Below are positions 32,084 through 44,091 of a stretch of DNA of 64,000 nucleotides, in pieces. This stretch comes from Histoplasma ohiense (taxonomy: Eukaryota > Ascomycota > Eurotiomycetes > Onygenales > Ajellomycetaceae), in assembly GCA_017607445.1 (NCBI GenBank), contig JAEVHH010000006.1, forward strand, positions 1,860,001 to 1,924,000. Direction: 5' to 3'. Position 1 is the stretch's first letter. Each line of letters starts with the position of its first letter. The notes under the pieces are model-generated. The model did not search any database. It saw only the letters and a list, made by a program, of their open reading frames with translations, and had not been told where the DNA came from. Position numbers and translations under genes: made by a program.

Positions 32084-32354
32084 TGTAAGAGATGGTTGTA
32101 GATATAATTATAAAAGTAGTGTGAAGTATGCATGTAGAATGTTAAGAAGATAGCAATCTGTATTATTCAAAGCTAATCACTGATCTTTTAATATCTACAG
32201 ATATCAGTGAGTATTATATAGATGATCACCACACACTACAGCCATCTATAATGCTGTGCACTATGTTCCTCTTCATTAATTCTGATATGTTCTGTGTTCT
32301 TCTATCGCCATATAGCTATTTTCTAATATAGATATCTCTATTGTGTCTATTACA
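32084..32354 (-). repeat. 5' LTR of B2
   Basis: 271 bp, TGTAAGAG to CTATTACA. The adjacent 32042-32083 is the B leader and primer-site region, the same as 24175-24212. Confidence 0.92.
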
Positions 32355-32407
32355 ACTGCTGCTCTCAACATCTACAAGTTCTCATTCATCTCAGTAGAAA
32401 GAGATAA

Positions 32408-32940
32408 TGTAATGAGTTAGTATCTGTTAGTAATTAACTTATATAATCAACTCTTTTTCTATATTCATTTGTTTCTGACTGTTGTGATTTTATATAATTC
32501 TCAATGTTCTTTCACTCTGTATTCTATATTTATGTAGTTTTTAACAATTCTTCTGTATAGCTCTTAACATTCTTTCACTCTGTGTTTTATATTTGTATAG
32601 TCTCTAATGATTCTTTCATGTAGCTTCTAATATTCTTTCACTTCATATTCCACACTTATGCAGTCTCTAACAATTTTTTTATATAGCTTTCAATGATTTC
32701 TTCATCTCATATTCTGTGTTTGTGTAGTTTCTAACAATTTTTATATATATCTTTTAATGTTCTTTCACTCTGCACTTCACTGTGAAGTGATTTCTGATAT
32801 TCTTTCATTCTGAATTTTTCTCTATAAAAATTCTCTTCATACAATCTTTTCTTCTGATTTCTTTTCTCTTTCTTTTCTTAATCAATTTGTAATCTGTATT
32901 AGAATAGTGCTAGATTGTTAATTGAAGTATGTCTGTTACA
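32408..32940 (+). repeat. Right LTR of A4
   Basis: 533 bp starting TGTAATGAG and ending CTGTTACA, with about four 63-bp units, the same length as the A2 LTRs. It is preceded by the mutated polypurine tract (AGAAAGAGATAA). Confidence 0.9.
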
Positions 32941-33300
32941 ATCAGCACAGAATTTCTCTCTTTCATATCAATCACAGTGTATTTTAATGAGGATATATTC
33001 TTGAGCTGACTGCTGTTTTGTGGATTGTTCAGTGTGAGGAGCATCTTTTAATCAGTCATCACAGATATAAAGATAGAGAAGATCTGGATTAAAGTCATGA
33101 TCTTGAGCAGTTCTATAGATACAATTGATGATTTGAATAGATAGCTGAGTGAAATTGCTGATTTCTTTTGTAGTTTTATCATCAAAAGACTTCAGAGTCA
33201 CTATCACAGCACAGATTGAGATATCTGTATTGAGAGTCATATTGAAATAAAAGAGAAGATAAATTTGATTCATCAATCTCTGAGGGATTATCTGCTATTT
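32941..33300 (-). pseudogene. Tc1/mariner-like transposase N-terminal remnant
   Basis: The minus-strand frame 33052-33276 reads as a helix-turn-helix start: LKSFDDKTTKEISNFT followed by INCIYRTAQDHDFNPD. This matches the pattern in fungal Tc1/mariner transposases of a short KTxxEI helix, a recognition helix and a GF(D/N)P motif. It is short, lacks the DDE core and is truncated at 32941 by the A4 LTR. Low-similarity call by eye. Confidence 0.5.
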
Positions 33301-33651
33301 AAAATGAGGGGTAATTGCTTCTCATTAGTGGTATCTATGATATTTCAACTAGTATATCCGTGGCGTAGATAGTAGCTTCGCTGAACGAAACTTTTGAAAC
33401 CGACCTCCGTAGTTAGTTTCGCGCTAACTAGCTGAAGCTTTGTCTCCTTCGGTCTCTTTGGAGAATCATGGCTTTTCCAATTAGCCTTCAATGAATTTCA
33501 CCATTTCAAAACGATAATAAATAGCTTGAAAACCCTCCTCCTTGAACTAATACGCGTACCCATCCGTTGTGACATATATTTACTATTATGTGTGCTCTAT
33601 TAACTATATTGTAGAAACCATCCACACAGAAACTCGAGATCTCCAGCCAAT
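33301..33651. other. Transition from repeat block to gene territory
   Basis: CpG sites reappear from about 33350. The 15-mer AGTAGCTTCGCTGAA (33371-33385) also occurs at 59780-59794, and an imperfect hairpin AGTTAG...CTAACT lies near 33400-33432, so a transposon end is possible. The last part is the presumed 5' leader of the gene at 33652. No gene seen. Confidence 0.4.
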
Positions 33652-36600
33652 ATGCCCAGACGTTCCTCCCGACTCGACCTCCGATCAGCGGCTGCCGAAC
33701 AACAAATGAAACGAGCCTCTGGCAACTCGTTTTCCACCCCAGAAGCAACCAGAAAGTCAAAACGACACAAACCAGCTAAAGATAAACACTCAATCAAAAC
33801 GAAACCCGCCAAATCGACTGAGGAAAAGAGCAGATACTTCAGGAACCAACCCCCGGGAAGCCTAGATGCGGAGACCACAGAACTCTCACGGATATCTTCT
33901 ACTACACCATCGGTTTACGAAGAGAGCGGCGAGGACTCCCTTTCTGTACCATCAGCTACAGATGAATTCGAATCCGAATCCGAATCTAAACCTACCAAAA
34001 GGCGCGGTGGTTGGGGTTGGGCAAGCGGACGGAAGAAAGCAGCAGCAACCGCACAGGGCGCTGCCAGGGTAAAAGCCGGTTCATCTGCTAAGCCAGCAGA
34101 AAAGGGAAAGGAGTTATGGCGGGAGGGTGTGAAAACCGGTCTAGGACCTGGGAAGGAAGTTTTCATTAAGCTCCCCAAACCTAGGGATGCGGGTGATGCA
34201 CTCTACGAGGATCATACAATTCATCCGAATACAATGTTATTCCTCAAGGATTTGAAGGCAAATAACCAGCGTGAGTGGCTGAAGAGTAAGTACAAACGAA
34301 TGTTTTATGTGGTATTGTTTATTTGCTCACCAGGAATAGTGCATGATGCGGATTTTCGGACCTCAAAACGCGACTGGGACACATTCGTTGAAAGCCTGAC
34401 GGAGAAGATCATTGAGAAGGATAGCACAATTCCAGAATTGCCTGCTAAAGATTTGGTAATTACGCAACATGTTGACATCATCCGCCTCGACAGAACTAAC
34501 AATGTCCCTTGGGGTCGTTTTGTAGGTGTTCCGTATCTATCGAGACATTCGATTTAGTAATGATCCCACTCCGTACAAAGTATGTCCCGCCAGAACTCAG
34601 TATCCTTCCGACTCAAGCCTCAGTTACATTGTTTCAGAGAATTGGAATATCGCTAACGCGTTACAAAGCCTCATTTCTCGGCAGCATGGTATGCGTTTTA
34701 CGAGTTGACCGCATTTAACCACACTGATCTCAATGACGGCGCAGTCAGCCAAAGAGCAGAGCTGATAAGTATTTAGGTCTCGCACAGGACGCAAGGGCCC
34801 TTTCGCCGCATATTACGTGCATGTAGAGCCTAGTAGATGTTTTATTGGTAAGTTGCACGACATGTGTGCCTCCTCGCGTGATGTCTCTTACTGGCAAAAT
34901 TAGTCGATCCTCAAGCAGGGAGCTAAACCATTGGACTTGGTTTACTTTGTCCATCATATATAGCGCTGTCCGTATTTATTTAGTTGAGGGTGCCTGGCGA
35001 TAACTGGCTCGTTCCCATCTGGTGGTGCATATATTTGAATATTGGCAAAGTGAATTTGTTGCTTTGACAAATCGAGCGAGAAAAAAATGCGAATCTGGCC
35101 TACACTGACCATAACCTGAATCAGGCTCGGGCCTCTGGCATCCAGAAGCTGACAAGCTCGCCCTGCTTCGCCGAGACATTGACCAGAATTCACTACGAAT
35201 CAAGAACGTGTTGAACGCAGTGGACGTTAGAGAGGAGATTTTCAACGGCATTCCGAAAACTAAAAAGGAGGCCGTTTTGGCATTCGTCAGTCAGAACCAG
35301 GAGAGCGCGCTGAAAACTAAACCAAAAGTAAGATAAACAAATTCTCATCTATGTAAAGTCAGCGTGGAATATAGGTGGGATCTTACCCGTCCACTTCCTC
35401 GACTTCCCTTCATCACACCGTTATTTTCCAATGACCCGACCTCAAAACCGCGTGCATTGAACTGTCACTTCCAACGCAATCCAAGGCTTGAGTCTATGTC
35501 ACCAGCGGTCTAGAATATTCCCTTGGGCTTGCCGATCTCTTCTTCCACGAGGTGTGACAGTTGTACAGTGGATTTGAAATACCCAGCAATTCCCTTATCA
35601 AAAGACCTTTCATGGACCCAGATCTTCATCCCCAACTCTTGGACCATTGGTTGGCTCATTGTTGTCTCGTCCTCATATCCATGTTAATCCACGGGCTATC
35701 TTTGATGGAAGAGAGGTTTGTTAAATGACGGGCTTGTCAACGGGATGATCCGTCGTTTCCGGAACCTCTGGGCCTTAGCACCTAGAAGGATATCTATGAT
35801 GTTTCTCCCCTGATAATTTTTCAACAGAAGTGCCCAAGTGGATGGCCATTCAGCTATTTTGAAGCACCTCTGGAATAAAGTTAGGGATGGAGTATCCCGC
35901 GCGTTCCGGCCCTCCGCGGCATTTCGCTTAGCCGTAGAAGGCTTAACTACGATTTGCCACATCTACGCTTCTACCGAAGCCCCTGACTCCCTTCTCCAGT
36001 TATTGATTATTTCAGAGTTCACGCTATTGTTTCCTTTGTCCACACCATCCGCCCATTCCAAATTTTCGGCCTTCTTAGATTCAAGACTAACACCTTCCCT
36101 TGTTGACCAGGGTTACGATGCTGATAACAAGAATATCGATCTTCTGCGGCTCCGTAGCTTTACTATGAGCAAGAAGCTTCAGGACAAGGACCTGTTAGGC
36201 CCGACAGCCCGTGATCGGGTCGCACGTATTGTTGGAATCATGGAACCTTTCGTAAGACAATATTACTCCTCCTCCTTCCTCACACCCCCGTTTAGCCTGG
36301 AGCGGTCTTTTCCTTTTTGACTCCTGATTGGCACCACTACACCAATCCACGGCTTCAGTGTCTCGTGGAGAGCCCACACTCAACCAGAGAAGCCCCCGGC
36401 TCCAACGATCACCTGGCAAGGGTTGGGCAACTAGAAAAATTGTTTTGTACTCCACCTGAATGTTTGGTTCTCGCGAATTCTCAATAATACAGTCGCAAAT
36501 CAGACCTCGTGCGGGAAGTTACCCAGCTTAGGGCACTCCTGCGTCCTCAACCCGGGCGCCCCATCAACCTAGCGATTCTTCGCTGATGCTTTCCATTATT

Positions 36601-36799
36601 TCATATAACCTTCTCATCATACTTTCATCCACTCGATTCAAGAGTTTTTGGGGCTAACATGCATAACTACTGATAGGTCACATATCTAAACAGTGTTGTG
36701 ATGCCTGACCCTCCTTTAGGGGAAGATTATACAGGCGATGATATCGATGGAGACTCCGACCATAGTGAATCTGGCGCAGGTGCCAACGAACCAGAGTAG
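33652..36799 (+). CDS. DUF2461 family protein (TIGR02453 type), eight exons
   Basis: Exons 33652-34285, 34340-34455, 34526-34579, 34669-34688, 34777-34847, 35125-35327, 36111-36251 and 36677-36799 join in frame to 453 residues. Residues 1-165 are low-complexity, rich in S/K/R/E with basic patches (KRHKPAKDK, PTKRRGG), perhaps nuclear. The conserved domain begins near NTMLFLKDLKANNQREW and continues with KRDWDTFVE, FRIYRDIRFSNDP, YYVHVEP, GLWHPEA, TKPKGYD and LLRLRSF, as in this family; its biochemical role is not known to me. Exon 4 is only 20 nt. The last introns are long for a fungus (277, 783 and 425 bp), while the first four are 54-89 bp. Splice sites were chosen by domain continuity; CTAAC-like branch sites are visible in several. 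The gene is the first one beyond the transposon block. Confidence 0.88.
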
Positions 36800-39700
36800 T
36801 AACGTCGTTAGAGGTAACAAGCTGAAAGATGCTGGTGGTCTCTCCCATCTGTCTAGATCCTGGTTAATGCAACAAATATGGCACTTAGAAGAGTAACTCA
36901 GGTGTTGGATCCTTTGGTATTAGCGGAGCAACCTTGCCCTACAAATCGCCTATGCAGCAGGACTGCATGGTTTTATTTTGCCTTATTAGTCGTGTTTTCC
37001 TCTCGTATCTCCTACCCAAGCCTTTGCATTTACTGGTACCCTATCCCGATCATTGGGACCCATGCAAGAAGCCAATCCGTGGAGAAAGTCCTTGCATCTC
37101 CAGTCAACAACTTACGAAGTTCAAAAAATTGAAGCATACATCATGGTGTATCCATTCAATGCAGATTTTTAGATTTTGTCCTATCATTATTGAAGCCTAC
37201 CGTCTATTGATGCAGATAACCCTCACAAACAGTGCAGGCTCGGGCGTCTCCCAAGCATACACAACCGGCAACAGCTACAAACTTGCGTTCAGGTAGGTCG
37301 CTCAGGAGGCGGACAAAATATGCCTTTTTGTTTTAATAACCAAACATAAGAAAGGGAGGGCTCGCTCGTATCCCCGAGCCTCCACTTGACTTTGCCCCGT
37401 TGTACTTCCCTCTTTCTACTCCTTTGTCCTGCTCCTCTTTATTTTTTGACTCTTGGTCCCTTGTCTCCCGTTTCCCCACCTTTCTAGTCCATCCCAGAAC
37501 GAAACTTCGAGCATGAATTGCATGCCTCCATTTGGTTGGAACAAGCCCTTCCTCTCTCGACTGGTAAGGATGGTAGAACCTCCAACTTAATTCTTCTCCG
37601 AGAGAGGTGGAACCCCAGCTTAAGTGGGCCCGTCTTGCGAGCAGATTTAAGTTACCGACCAGACATTACATATCCAATTTGCAGAGCTGTTATAAATAAT
37701 TCTACCTAAGTTATTTTTATTTCTTTATATTTTTATTCTTTCGCTTTTGCTTTTTGCCTTTTTACTTTTTACTTTTTACTTGTATTTTATTTGATTTTTT
37801 TTTTTTTTTTTTTTTGGACAAACTTGGAACAAAATGGATGGGCCCGCTGGACGGGTCCCTGAAAGCGCGCTCGCAACCTGTGGCCGGTAAAATGGTTAAG
37901 CTGGGACGATGATCCTCCCTGCATACGCAGGGTTATACATATTTATACATATCTATATATCTGTTCTGTTCTATTTCTAGCTCTGTAGAAAGTACAGTAA
38001 GTATCATCCAGGGGAGCGGGCGGGGGTTTCCATCCATCGTATGGATAGAGCTGGTGATGCAGTTATATATTACATTTATTCAGGACCCGAAAATGCAAAG
38101 CAGAGCGCTTCTTACAGTTAGTGTGTTCTACACGTAACAATAAACAATAGTATAGTATGTAAATCCTAGATAGACAGCTGGGGGTTATCGATGGCATGTT
38201 TGTTTCTGATTTCCTTCCACGTAAAGAGCACTGAAGGGGATTTCATAAATTCGTTCTCCACCCCGGCCCCCCCGGAGGGGGTTTCCTTCAGCCCTACCAT
38301 ATGTATCTGGAAAAGAAATCTGCTCGCAGGATACTATGGGGCTGTATATATATATATATATATATATAGTTATAAACTCTGTGAATCTTTAGGCAGCTTC
38401 TGGCGAGGGTTTGAAATGCAGAGACATATATGTAACAGTATACATACTCTGCCCTCTATAATTATTATTATAATTTGGTTCAACAACTCAAATGGAAAGG
38501 AAGGGGAAAACAACAGACAAGAGACATGATTCACTGTAACCACTACTGCATATGCCATCCTCTTAGCCTGGCAGACTTGGAAGCAATCGCCCTTAATCGC
38601 TGTTAAAAGTCTCAGTCAGAATAACATATTTGCTGAGAACTGCCGCGTTGTCTATATAGACAGACAGTGCACGCAAAATGTACCCAGGCTAACGTATAAC
38701 ACCGGCATAAAAAAAAAAAGAGGGGATATATATGTCTCCCTACTCATTTTGAATCATCAGATATGTGCACCTTGGGGTAGCCGTGGCACAATTATCCAGA
38801 ACACACGTACGTCAGATCAGTAGTTTGGGAGGGGATGGAATATTAGGAACGCCCCTCCTTTTCCCTCAAGGTGCAAATGATGGATTGGTGTGCTTCTGCA
38901 AGCTGCCCTAAGTAGACATCACTGTAGCAAATAGAAGTACACTCAAGTACTTTTTGTATAATGGAGAAGTTACCAGAAGGGATCAGCTTCCCCTCTCCGC
39001 CTCTTCCGCCCACGCCAATGCGTTTCAATCATCCAGTTGGGAATGAGAAATTCTTGGTGTCAGGGCTATGGAAAGTCAAGTGATGTTGTGTTGTCAATCA
39101 CATACTCCTCCAATTTTTATTGAAGAAAATGCACGATACGGAGCAACAGAAGATTTCGATATAATTGCGTTCCCTATTGAGGATTAGGCAAGGTCTGGTC
39201 TGCCTGGTAATCACGTCCGTGCAGGTATGTGTGGTGTACGGAGCCACATACAGTTTATCGCAAATGCATTTAACTAACTTTTTTGAGTTCACTATGTATG
39301 TGCGCCTAGGGCCAAAGAGTGAAGTCGAAAAGTAAAACATCCTATCTCACATTGGGATGCGAACTGGACGGCGATATTGGCTAGATTTGTAGGAGCGAAC
39401 CTGACAGAAACTAAAGCTCGGAAGCCAGTAGCGGTACGGAGATCAATGGCTCATCTCATTGATAACTGGTGATGAGCTCATATCAGTGGCGCAGATTCAG
39501 CTAATAACCATAGTCTTTCTCTCTCTTTTCTTTTTCTTTTTCTTTTTTTATTATTGGGATCATAGCCGTCTGTCCTATCAGTGAAGTAAGTAAGGTTCAT
39601 AAGTCGAGAAAGTGACAGATCGGGCAGGCATTTTTATCTCCCCGTCGCCTCGTTTTTGTGGCTTTATGAGATAAATGTGGATCATTCATTTTTATTCATT

Positions 39701-42700
39701 TCGGCGAGAATAAAATCTGCAAGAATCAATAATAACAATAAGCTTTGACGAGCAGCCAGGATGTGCAGGTTCGTAAAGAGATATGCATCCGCCCGTTTAA
39801 AAATAAGAAATGCATGGGCCTCATCGTAAATGTGCTCAGTATAGCAGATGCACAGTGTTGTACTTTGTGCATCGCACTCTCAACAGGCTCTGTTCCTGGT
39901 GAATCAGCCATAATTTCCCCTTGGTCGTGGATGAGAAGAGAACAGTCGTAATAATAATGTTCCTGCGACATCATTGCATCATCCGGATAGATAAATACGG
40001 GGTACTTAAAACTCCGTGACCGAAGATGTTCCGAACTGTCACTCTGTTGTTCTGTATGCAAATGTCGTGGCTCCGGATATCAATCTCGGTTGTCCGTATG
40101 TGTCCCAGGAACTTCCACAGTTTCTTCATAGGGATGTGCATCTGAGATATAACTTCCCTCTTCTTCTTTTCTCGGCCTGTATCGCTGGGGCTCCTTCCTC
40201 AGCCATACGATGAAGCGATGACAAGCCCGCCACGCCTGAAATCTGATTGTTCAGGACAATGAGAAACCAAGAATGGCCAATCCCCCATCCCATGTCTTGG
40301 TGGCATGGTCATGGCGAGCTCGGATTGGCTGCTTTCCAAACACATGACCAAAATCATATGCGGGTCTAGGCGGGAAGACAAGGATAAGGTGTGATTTAAG
40401 TTTGTGTGGAACCAGAGTTGGGTAGCGAGGGGGGGCTGAGGGATTGCAAAAAGAAAAGAAAAGCAAAGATCGAATGGAAATGGGCCAGTTGGGATCCAAA
40501 GCCCAGATGTCCTGCGTGTCCCTGTGAGTTGTGCGACTTCAGGGAGCAGCCCACCGAGCCCAGTCAAATCGATGTCTGAGTTACCCACCAGCTGGGACCA
40601 AGCCTTCTTCCTTGACTTCAAGTTCGTCTCGCATTTCCGTGCTCTCACTGGTGTCGAGTGGAGATGTGTGAAAGATAGTCGGATGGATTACGCAAGGGAG
40701 GCGGTGACAAACTTGCATTAGCGGCGACGTTTACCCATTTCCTGGCCTGTTTGCTGGGACGGACAGGCGCAGTCTAGCACCGACTAGCCAGCCCAGAGGC
40801 AACGCCGGATTGGCCTGTGCCCGCGATGGATGGGGACCACCCAGCAGCCTACAAGGGAGAGCAGGAACTAGGAAGAAAAAAGAGAGTTGGTCACGAAGGT
40901 CAGCTAGGGAGCAAAAACGCTTGCATATGCGCCATGTGACTGGTCCGATGGACCTTGTGCTGCCACTCCAGGACTCAGGACTCCGGACTCCAGATTCCAC
41001 GCTGCCCTGTGGTCTACACAGTACGCAGTACGCAGTAGCAGTGGACGATGGACGACGACAGCGAAAGACAGCCGCCGAGCCCGGTTAGCAGAGGTGCAGG
41101 CCGGGGTGGGACGGCAGCAGGAAGGCGCCCGTTCGATTGGCCGTCGCCAGCGCACTGGGTGCGGATTGCAAGGATGCCCCGATTGACCCGAACAAAACGT
41201 GGGTTGGCAGGGGTTGATTTGAGTACGGCGCCGTTCGGTCGTTCTGTTCGGTATCGTCTGCGTATTTCCGGACGCTGGTGTACCGTATTATCAAAACGGT
41301 ATGGTAGCTGCTGTTTTTCCCTTACCGATACCACCCAAAGTTGGGAATGCGGTCCAACATGGATAGAGCTGCTTCCCACGTATGTTGCCATATGCAAGTG
41401 GGTTTATCAGGAGTAGTTGATTTCTGCACTGCTGTCTAAGCGATCATGGGAAAGAACTGGATAAGCCGATCAAACCTTGTCGGGCAGGTATCAGGATTGT
41501 ATCCTTTAGGCCTGAATCCTCTCCGTTGCTCATATCTACAGAGAGAGCCGGATTGAGGGGTGTCATCGTAGCCTCGCAATGGCTGTCACGTCAGTTGCTA
41601 GTTCATACCGAAAGAAATATGAATATAAAAATAAAACACCTTCCGATCTCAGCGGGATATTCGCCCTCCAGCAAGCTCGCGCTCTGTGGAGAAGGAAGAG
41701 AAAGAAAGTGGCGCAAGTAGGTTAATTCGCTCATTCTACGATCATGTCATGTCGTCACAGATGTTTAACGGGTTCTTCCTGAAGTGAAAAACATTTGTTT
41801 TTCCCCCAACAATCGCGAATGGGAAGATGAACAAGCACATGATCGCAATGCGATGCAATGCCCCGCGCCTGCATGCTTTGCCCGCATAAACTTGAGAGTC
41901 CACCTGCCTGCCTCCCTGGCTGGTGTCTGGGGGTGCGACATCAGTCATGGATCCATGTCAAGCACAGGGAATGTTGTGGTCACTCGATTTCTCGGATTGC
42001 TAATGCTTTTTTTTTCTTGCACGGCTATCGGCTGAAGTGTCGGTCAATGATTTTCTACTTTGCTCCTCTAGCTTCCCGTCAACTTTCAAGCGAAGGAGGC
42101 GGGAAAGGGGAAACCAGCAGACGGGAGGCAAAAGAAGCAAATCCATATCGGAGTTCCATTCCATTGGCTGCAGAAGAGGGATCGTCGAGAATAATGTTTG
42201 CCAAGTTATCATTCGGGGCGGCCCGTCACCGATCAAGGCGCGAGTGCCGGGCTGGGGATGGGTTGGGGGGTGGGTTGGGCAGCCAAATAAGAAGCCGGGC
42301 CATGAGAAGCTAGCGGGAGGTGCCTGTAAGCTGGTTTTGAGGAAGTCTTGTGAGTTGTTACAACTGACAAGGTTCCCAGGCGGAGATATAAGTTAAGAAC
42401 TGCGGCTGGGCGGGAAGGGAACGGACGGGACTGGGCCCAACGTGTTCGATGTATGCAAGGAAACTCATGCAGCTGCAGGCGGGGATGAAATAAATTGGCG
42501 GCCATGGAAGAGCCGGGGTTAGGCATCTTAAGATAATATCAGAAGAAAATATAAAAATATAGCCATCCAAGACAGCGTCCAATGCTGCGCCAGCCCGTGT
42601 GATTTGCTGGGCGCAGCCGAATTTCGTGGTGGTTGCCTGATACGGACAAGATGAGGTTCTTGCTGGCGCCGCTGAGCTGAGCAATCGTCTGACTGTCTGA

Positions 42701-43098
42701 CTGACTAACTGACAGAGGCAATTTTAAAAATATCCACGGATGTTTATCTTCTTTCCTACTACATGTGACCCCCCAGACTTCCAAGGTTCCAAAGATCTAT
42801 TGCTGGCCGAAGAAAAACGACAACCAACATCAGTAGCGGCCATCGCCAATTCCAGCCGGGAAACAGACGTGTCGCATCAAAGACAGAACCCGCTGAGGGT
42901 CATGATAGCAATGGTAGCCATTGTCTGTATCTTTGATGCACTCCCCGCTCACAAGACCTGCGGCATGTGTGCGTGATTATGCAGTCGAGCAGCTATCCCG
43001 GCAACTGCCAACAGCCAACCGATGGCTTTGGCTTGAATTCCTGCCTGCCCTAATCTCTGCATTTCCCTAAAATCTGCAGTGTCCAGCATTCCTCCACC
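36800..43098. other. Gene-poor stretch, no supported gene
   Basis: Normal base composition with poly-T (37796-37815), a (TA)n run (38345-38368) and a more GC-rich part (about 40100-43000). The open frames here are short, overlap on both strands and show no recognisable domain. No tRNA or rRNA was recognised. The end of the DUF2461 transcript lies at its left edge. Confidence 0.6.
38345..38368. repeat. (TA)n microsatellite
   Basis: About twelve TA units in a row. Confidence 0.95.
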
Positions 43099-43252
43099 AG
43101 GGATGGATATTTACACCCAGAAGTAGGCTATTTACACCTGGCCAAGAATTGACTAATTTTTAACAAGTTTAATGCTAATGCATACATCAGCTTTACATGC
43201 AAAATAACTAGTGTTCAAATGTAGTTCTAAAAGTCAAGAAGAAACCCTGCAT
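43099..43252 (+). repeat. Left terminal inverted repeat
   Basis: It pairs with 43944-44091; internal landmarks GGCTATTTACACCTGGCC and GTAGTTCTAAAAGTCAAG are present in reverse complement on the right. Confidence 0.92.
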
Positions 43253-43943
43253 CTATTCGATGACCACACTCCCTCATTTCACTCATTCTCATGAAATTAT
43301 ATATTGTAAGAAACCCGCGCTAAGGTGCCAGCGCTAGGTCGGACAAGGAATTGCCCAAAGACATGGCATCGCAGGATCAAGGCGGTATGATGCCCTCAGC
43401 ATCATATCAGATTTAATATATCTATGATCCTAGATGTACTGAGCAGCTGGCTCAACTTTTTAGGGGCCAGTGAGTCATTCTGATATAATCTCGCCTCTAC
43501 ATTCTACTGATCCTTCTGTCCGAATCCTTTCCAATATAACAACGCACTATATTATAGCTTTATCCTCGTAGAGTCCTAAGGATCTCTGAGAGAGTAGTTA
43601 TTGATAGTGACATCGTTATCTCCTCATCTACAGTATCTATAGTACTTAAATCTCATTTTCTTCTACACAAGCAATCCGTCACTTTGGGATTTCCTCTATA
43701 ATCATCAAACTGTCCAAATCAAACGGTTCATAAATTCTATTATAATATCTATTTTCAACAAAATTAGTCAGTTATTTTGAGGGGTTTTGACTGATGAAGA
43801 TGATACAAGAGATGAAATAGTAAATCAGCTATTTCTTTCTAGTAAGAATATACAAGATATATACCAAAGAGTCAATTCGCTGATGATCACAGAAGAGTAA
43901 ATTGATGGGTGAGATCAGAGGGTGATAATTGAATAGATGTATC

Positions 43944-44091
43944 ATGCAGGGTTTCTTCTTGACTTTTAGAACTACATTTGAACCACTAGTTATTTTGCAT
44001 GTAAAGCTGTTGTATGCATTAAACTTATTAAAAATTAGTCAGTTCTTGGCCAGGTGTAAATAGCCTACTTCTGGGTGTAAATATCCATCCC
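43944..44091 (-). repeat. Right terminal inverted repeat
   Basis: Reverse complement of the left arm, from ATGCAGGGTTTCTTCTTGAC to the end at CCATCCC. About six bases shorter through one small length difference near the ATGCAT(T/A)C stretch. Confidence 0.92.

Larger units (their letters stand above)
25211..32354 (-). mobile_element. B2: second, uninterrupted family-B element
   Basis: 7.1 kb with 271-bp LTRs at 25211-25481 and 32084-32354. It is collinear with B1, including the antisense three-exon gene, and gives the complete layout of the family: LTR, leader, gag, protease, RT, RNase H, integrase, chromodomain, then the opposite-strand gene and 3' LTR. Mutated with CpG/CpC transitions. Confidence 0.93.
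134..32940 (+). mobile_element. A4: degraded, recombinant-looking family-A gypsy element that hosts four later insertions
   Basis: The element's own parts are LTR 134-527, leader 528-571, gag/pol 6773-11259, integrase tail 24484-25210, end 32355-32407 and LTR 32408-32940. A1, a SINE, B1 and B2 separate them. Each junction carries a duplicated target, and removing the inserts restores the order of A1. The element is full of TGA/TAA codons created at former TGG, CGA and CAA codons. The two LTRs differ in length (394 versus 533 bp), and the outer flanks (CTCTG left, ATCAG right) do not match as a target duplication. The gag half is diverged from A1 while the pol half differs almost only by transitions. 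This suggests recombination between two elements; an assembly join is the alternative. Confidence 0.85.
43099..44091. mobile_element. ~1-kb non-autonomous DNA transposon with ~150-bp inverted termini
   Basis: The left end (AGGGATGGATATTTACACCC...) is repeated as reverse complement at the right end (...GGGTGTAAATATCCATCC). The arms span 43099-43252 and 43944-44091 and are nearly identical except for a few short differences. TCCACC lies directly outside both ends (43093-43098 and 44092-44097), a likely target duplication. The interior (about 690 bp) has no coding frame. The AGGGATGG-type terminus recalls hAT elements, but hAT duplications are 8 bp, so the superfamily is left open. Confidence 0.85.

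Noticed and set aside
6773..33300. Classical CpA-type RIP as the cause of AT-richness
   Set aside because: In the aligned A1/A2 stretch no CpA site was changed while all CpG sites were. CA and TG remain abundant.
35838..36320. Separate 160-codon gene overlapping the DUF2461 gene
   Set aside because: Its second half is DUF2461 exon 7 in frame (GYDADNKN…). The first half is read-through of the upstream intron, which ends in a good CTAAC branch site and CAG.
41048..41416. 122-codon frame in the GC-rich interval
   Set aside because: Overlapped by equally long frames on the other strand and other phases, with no recognisable domain or convincing context.
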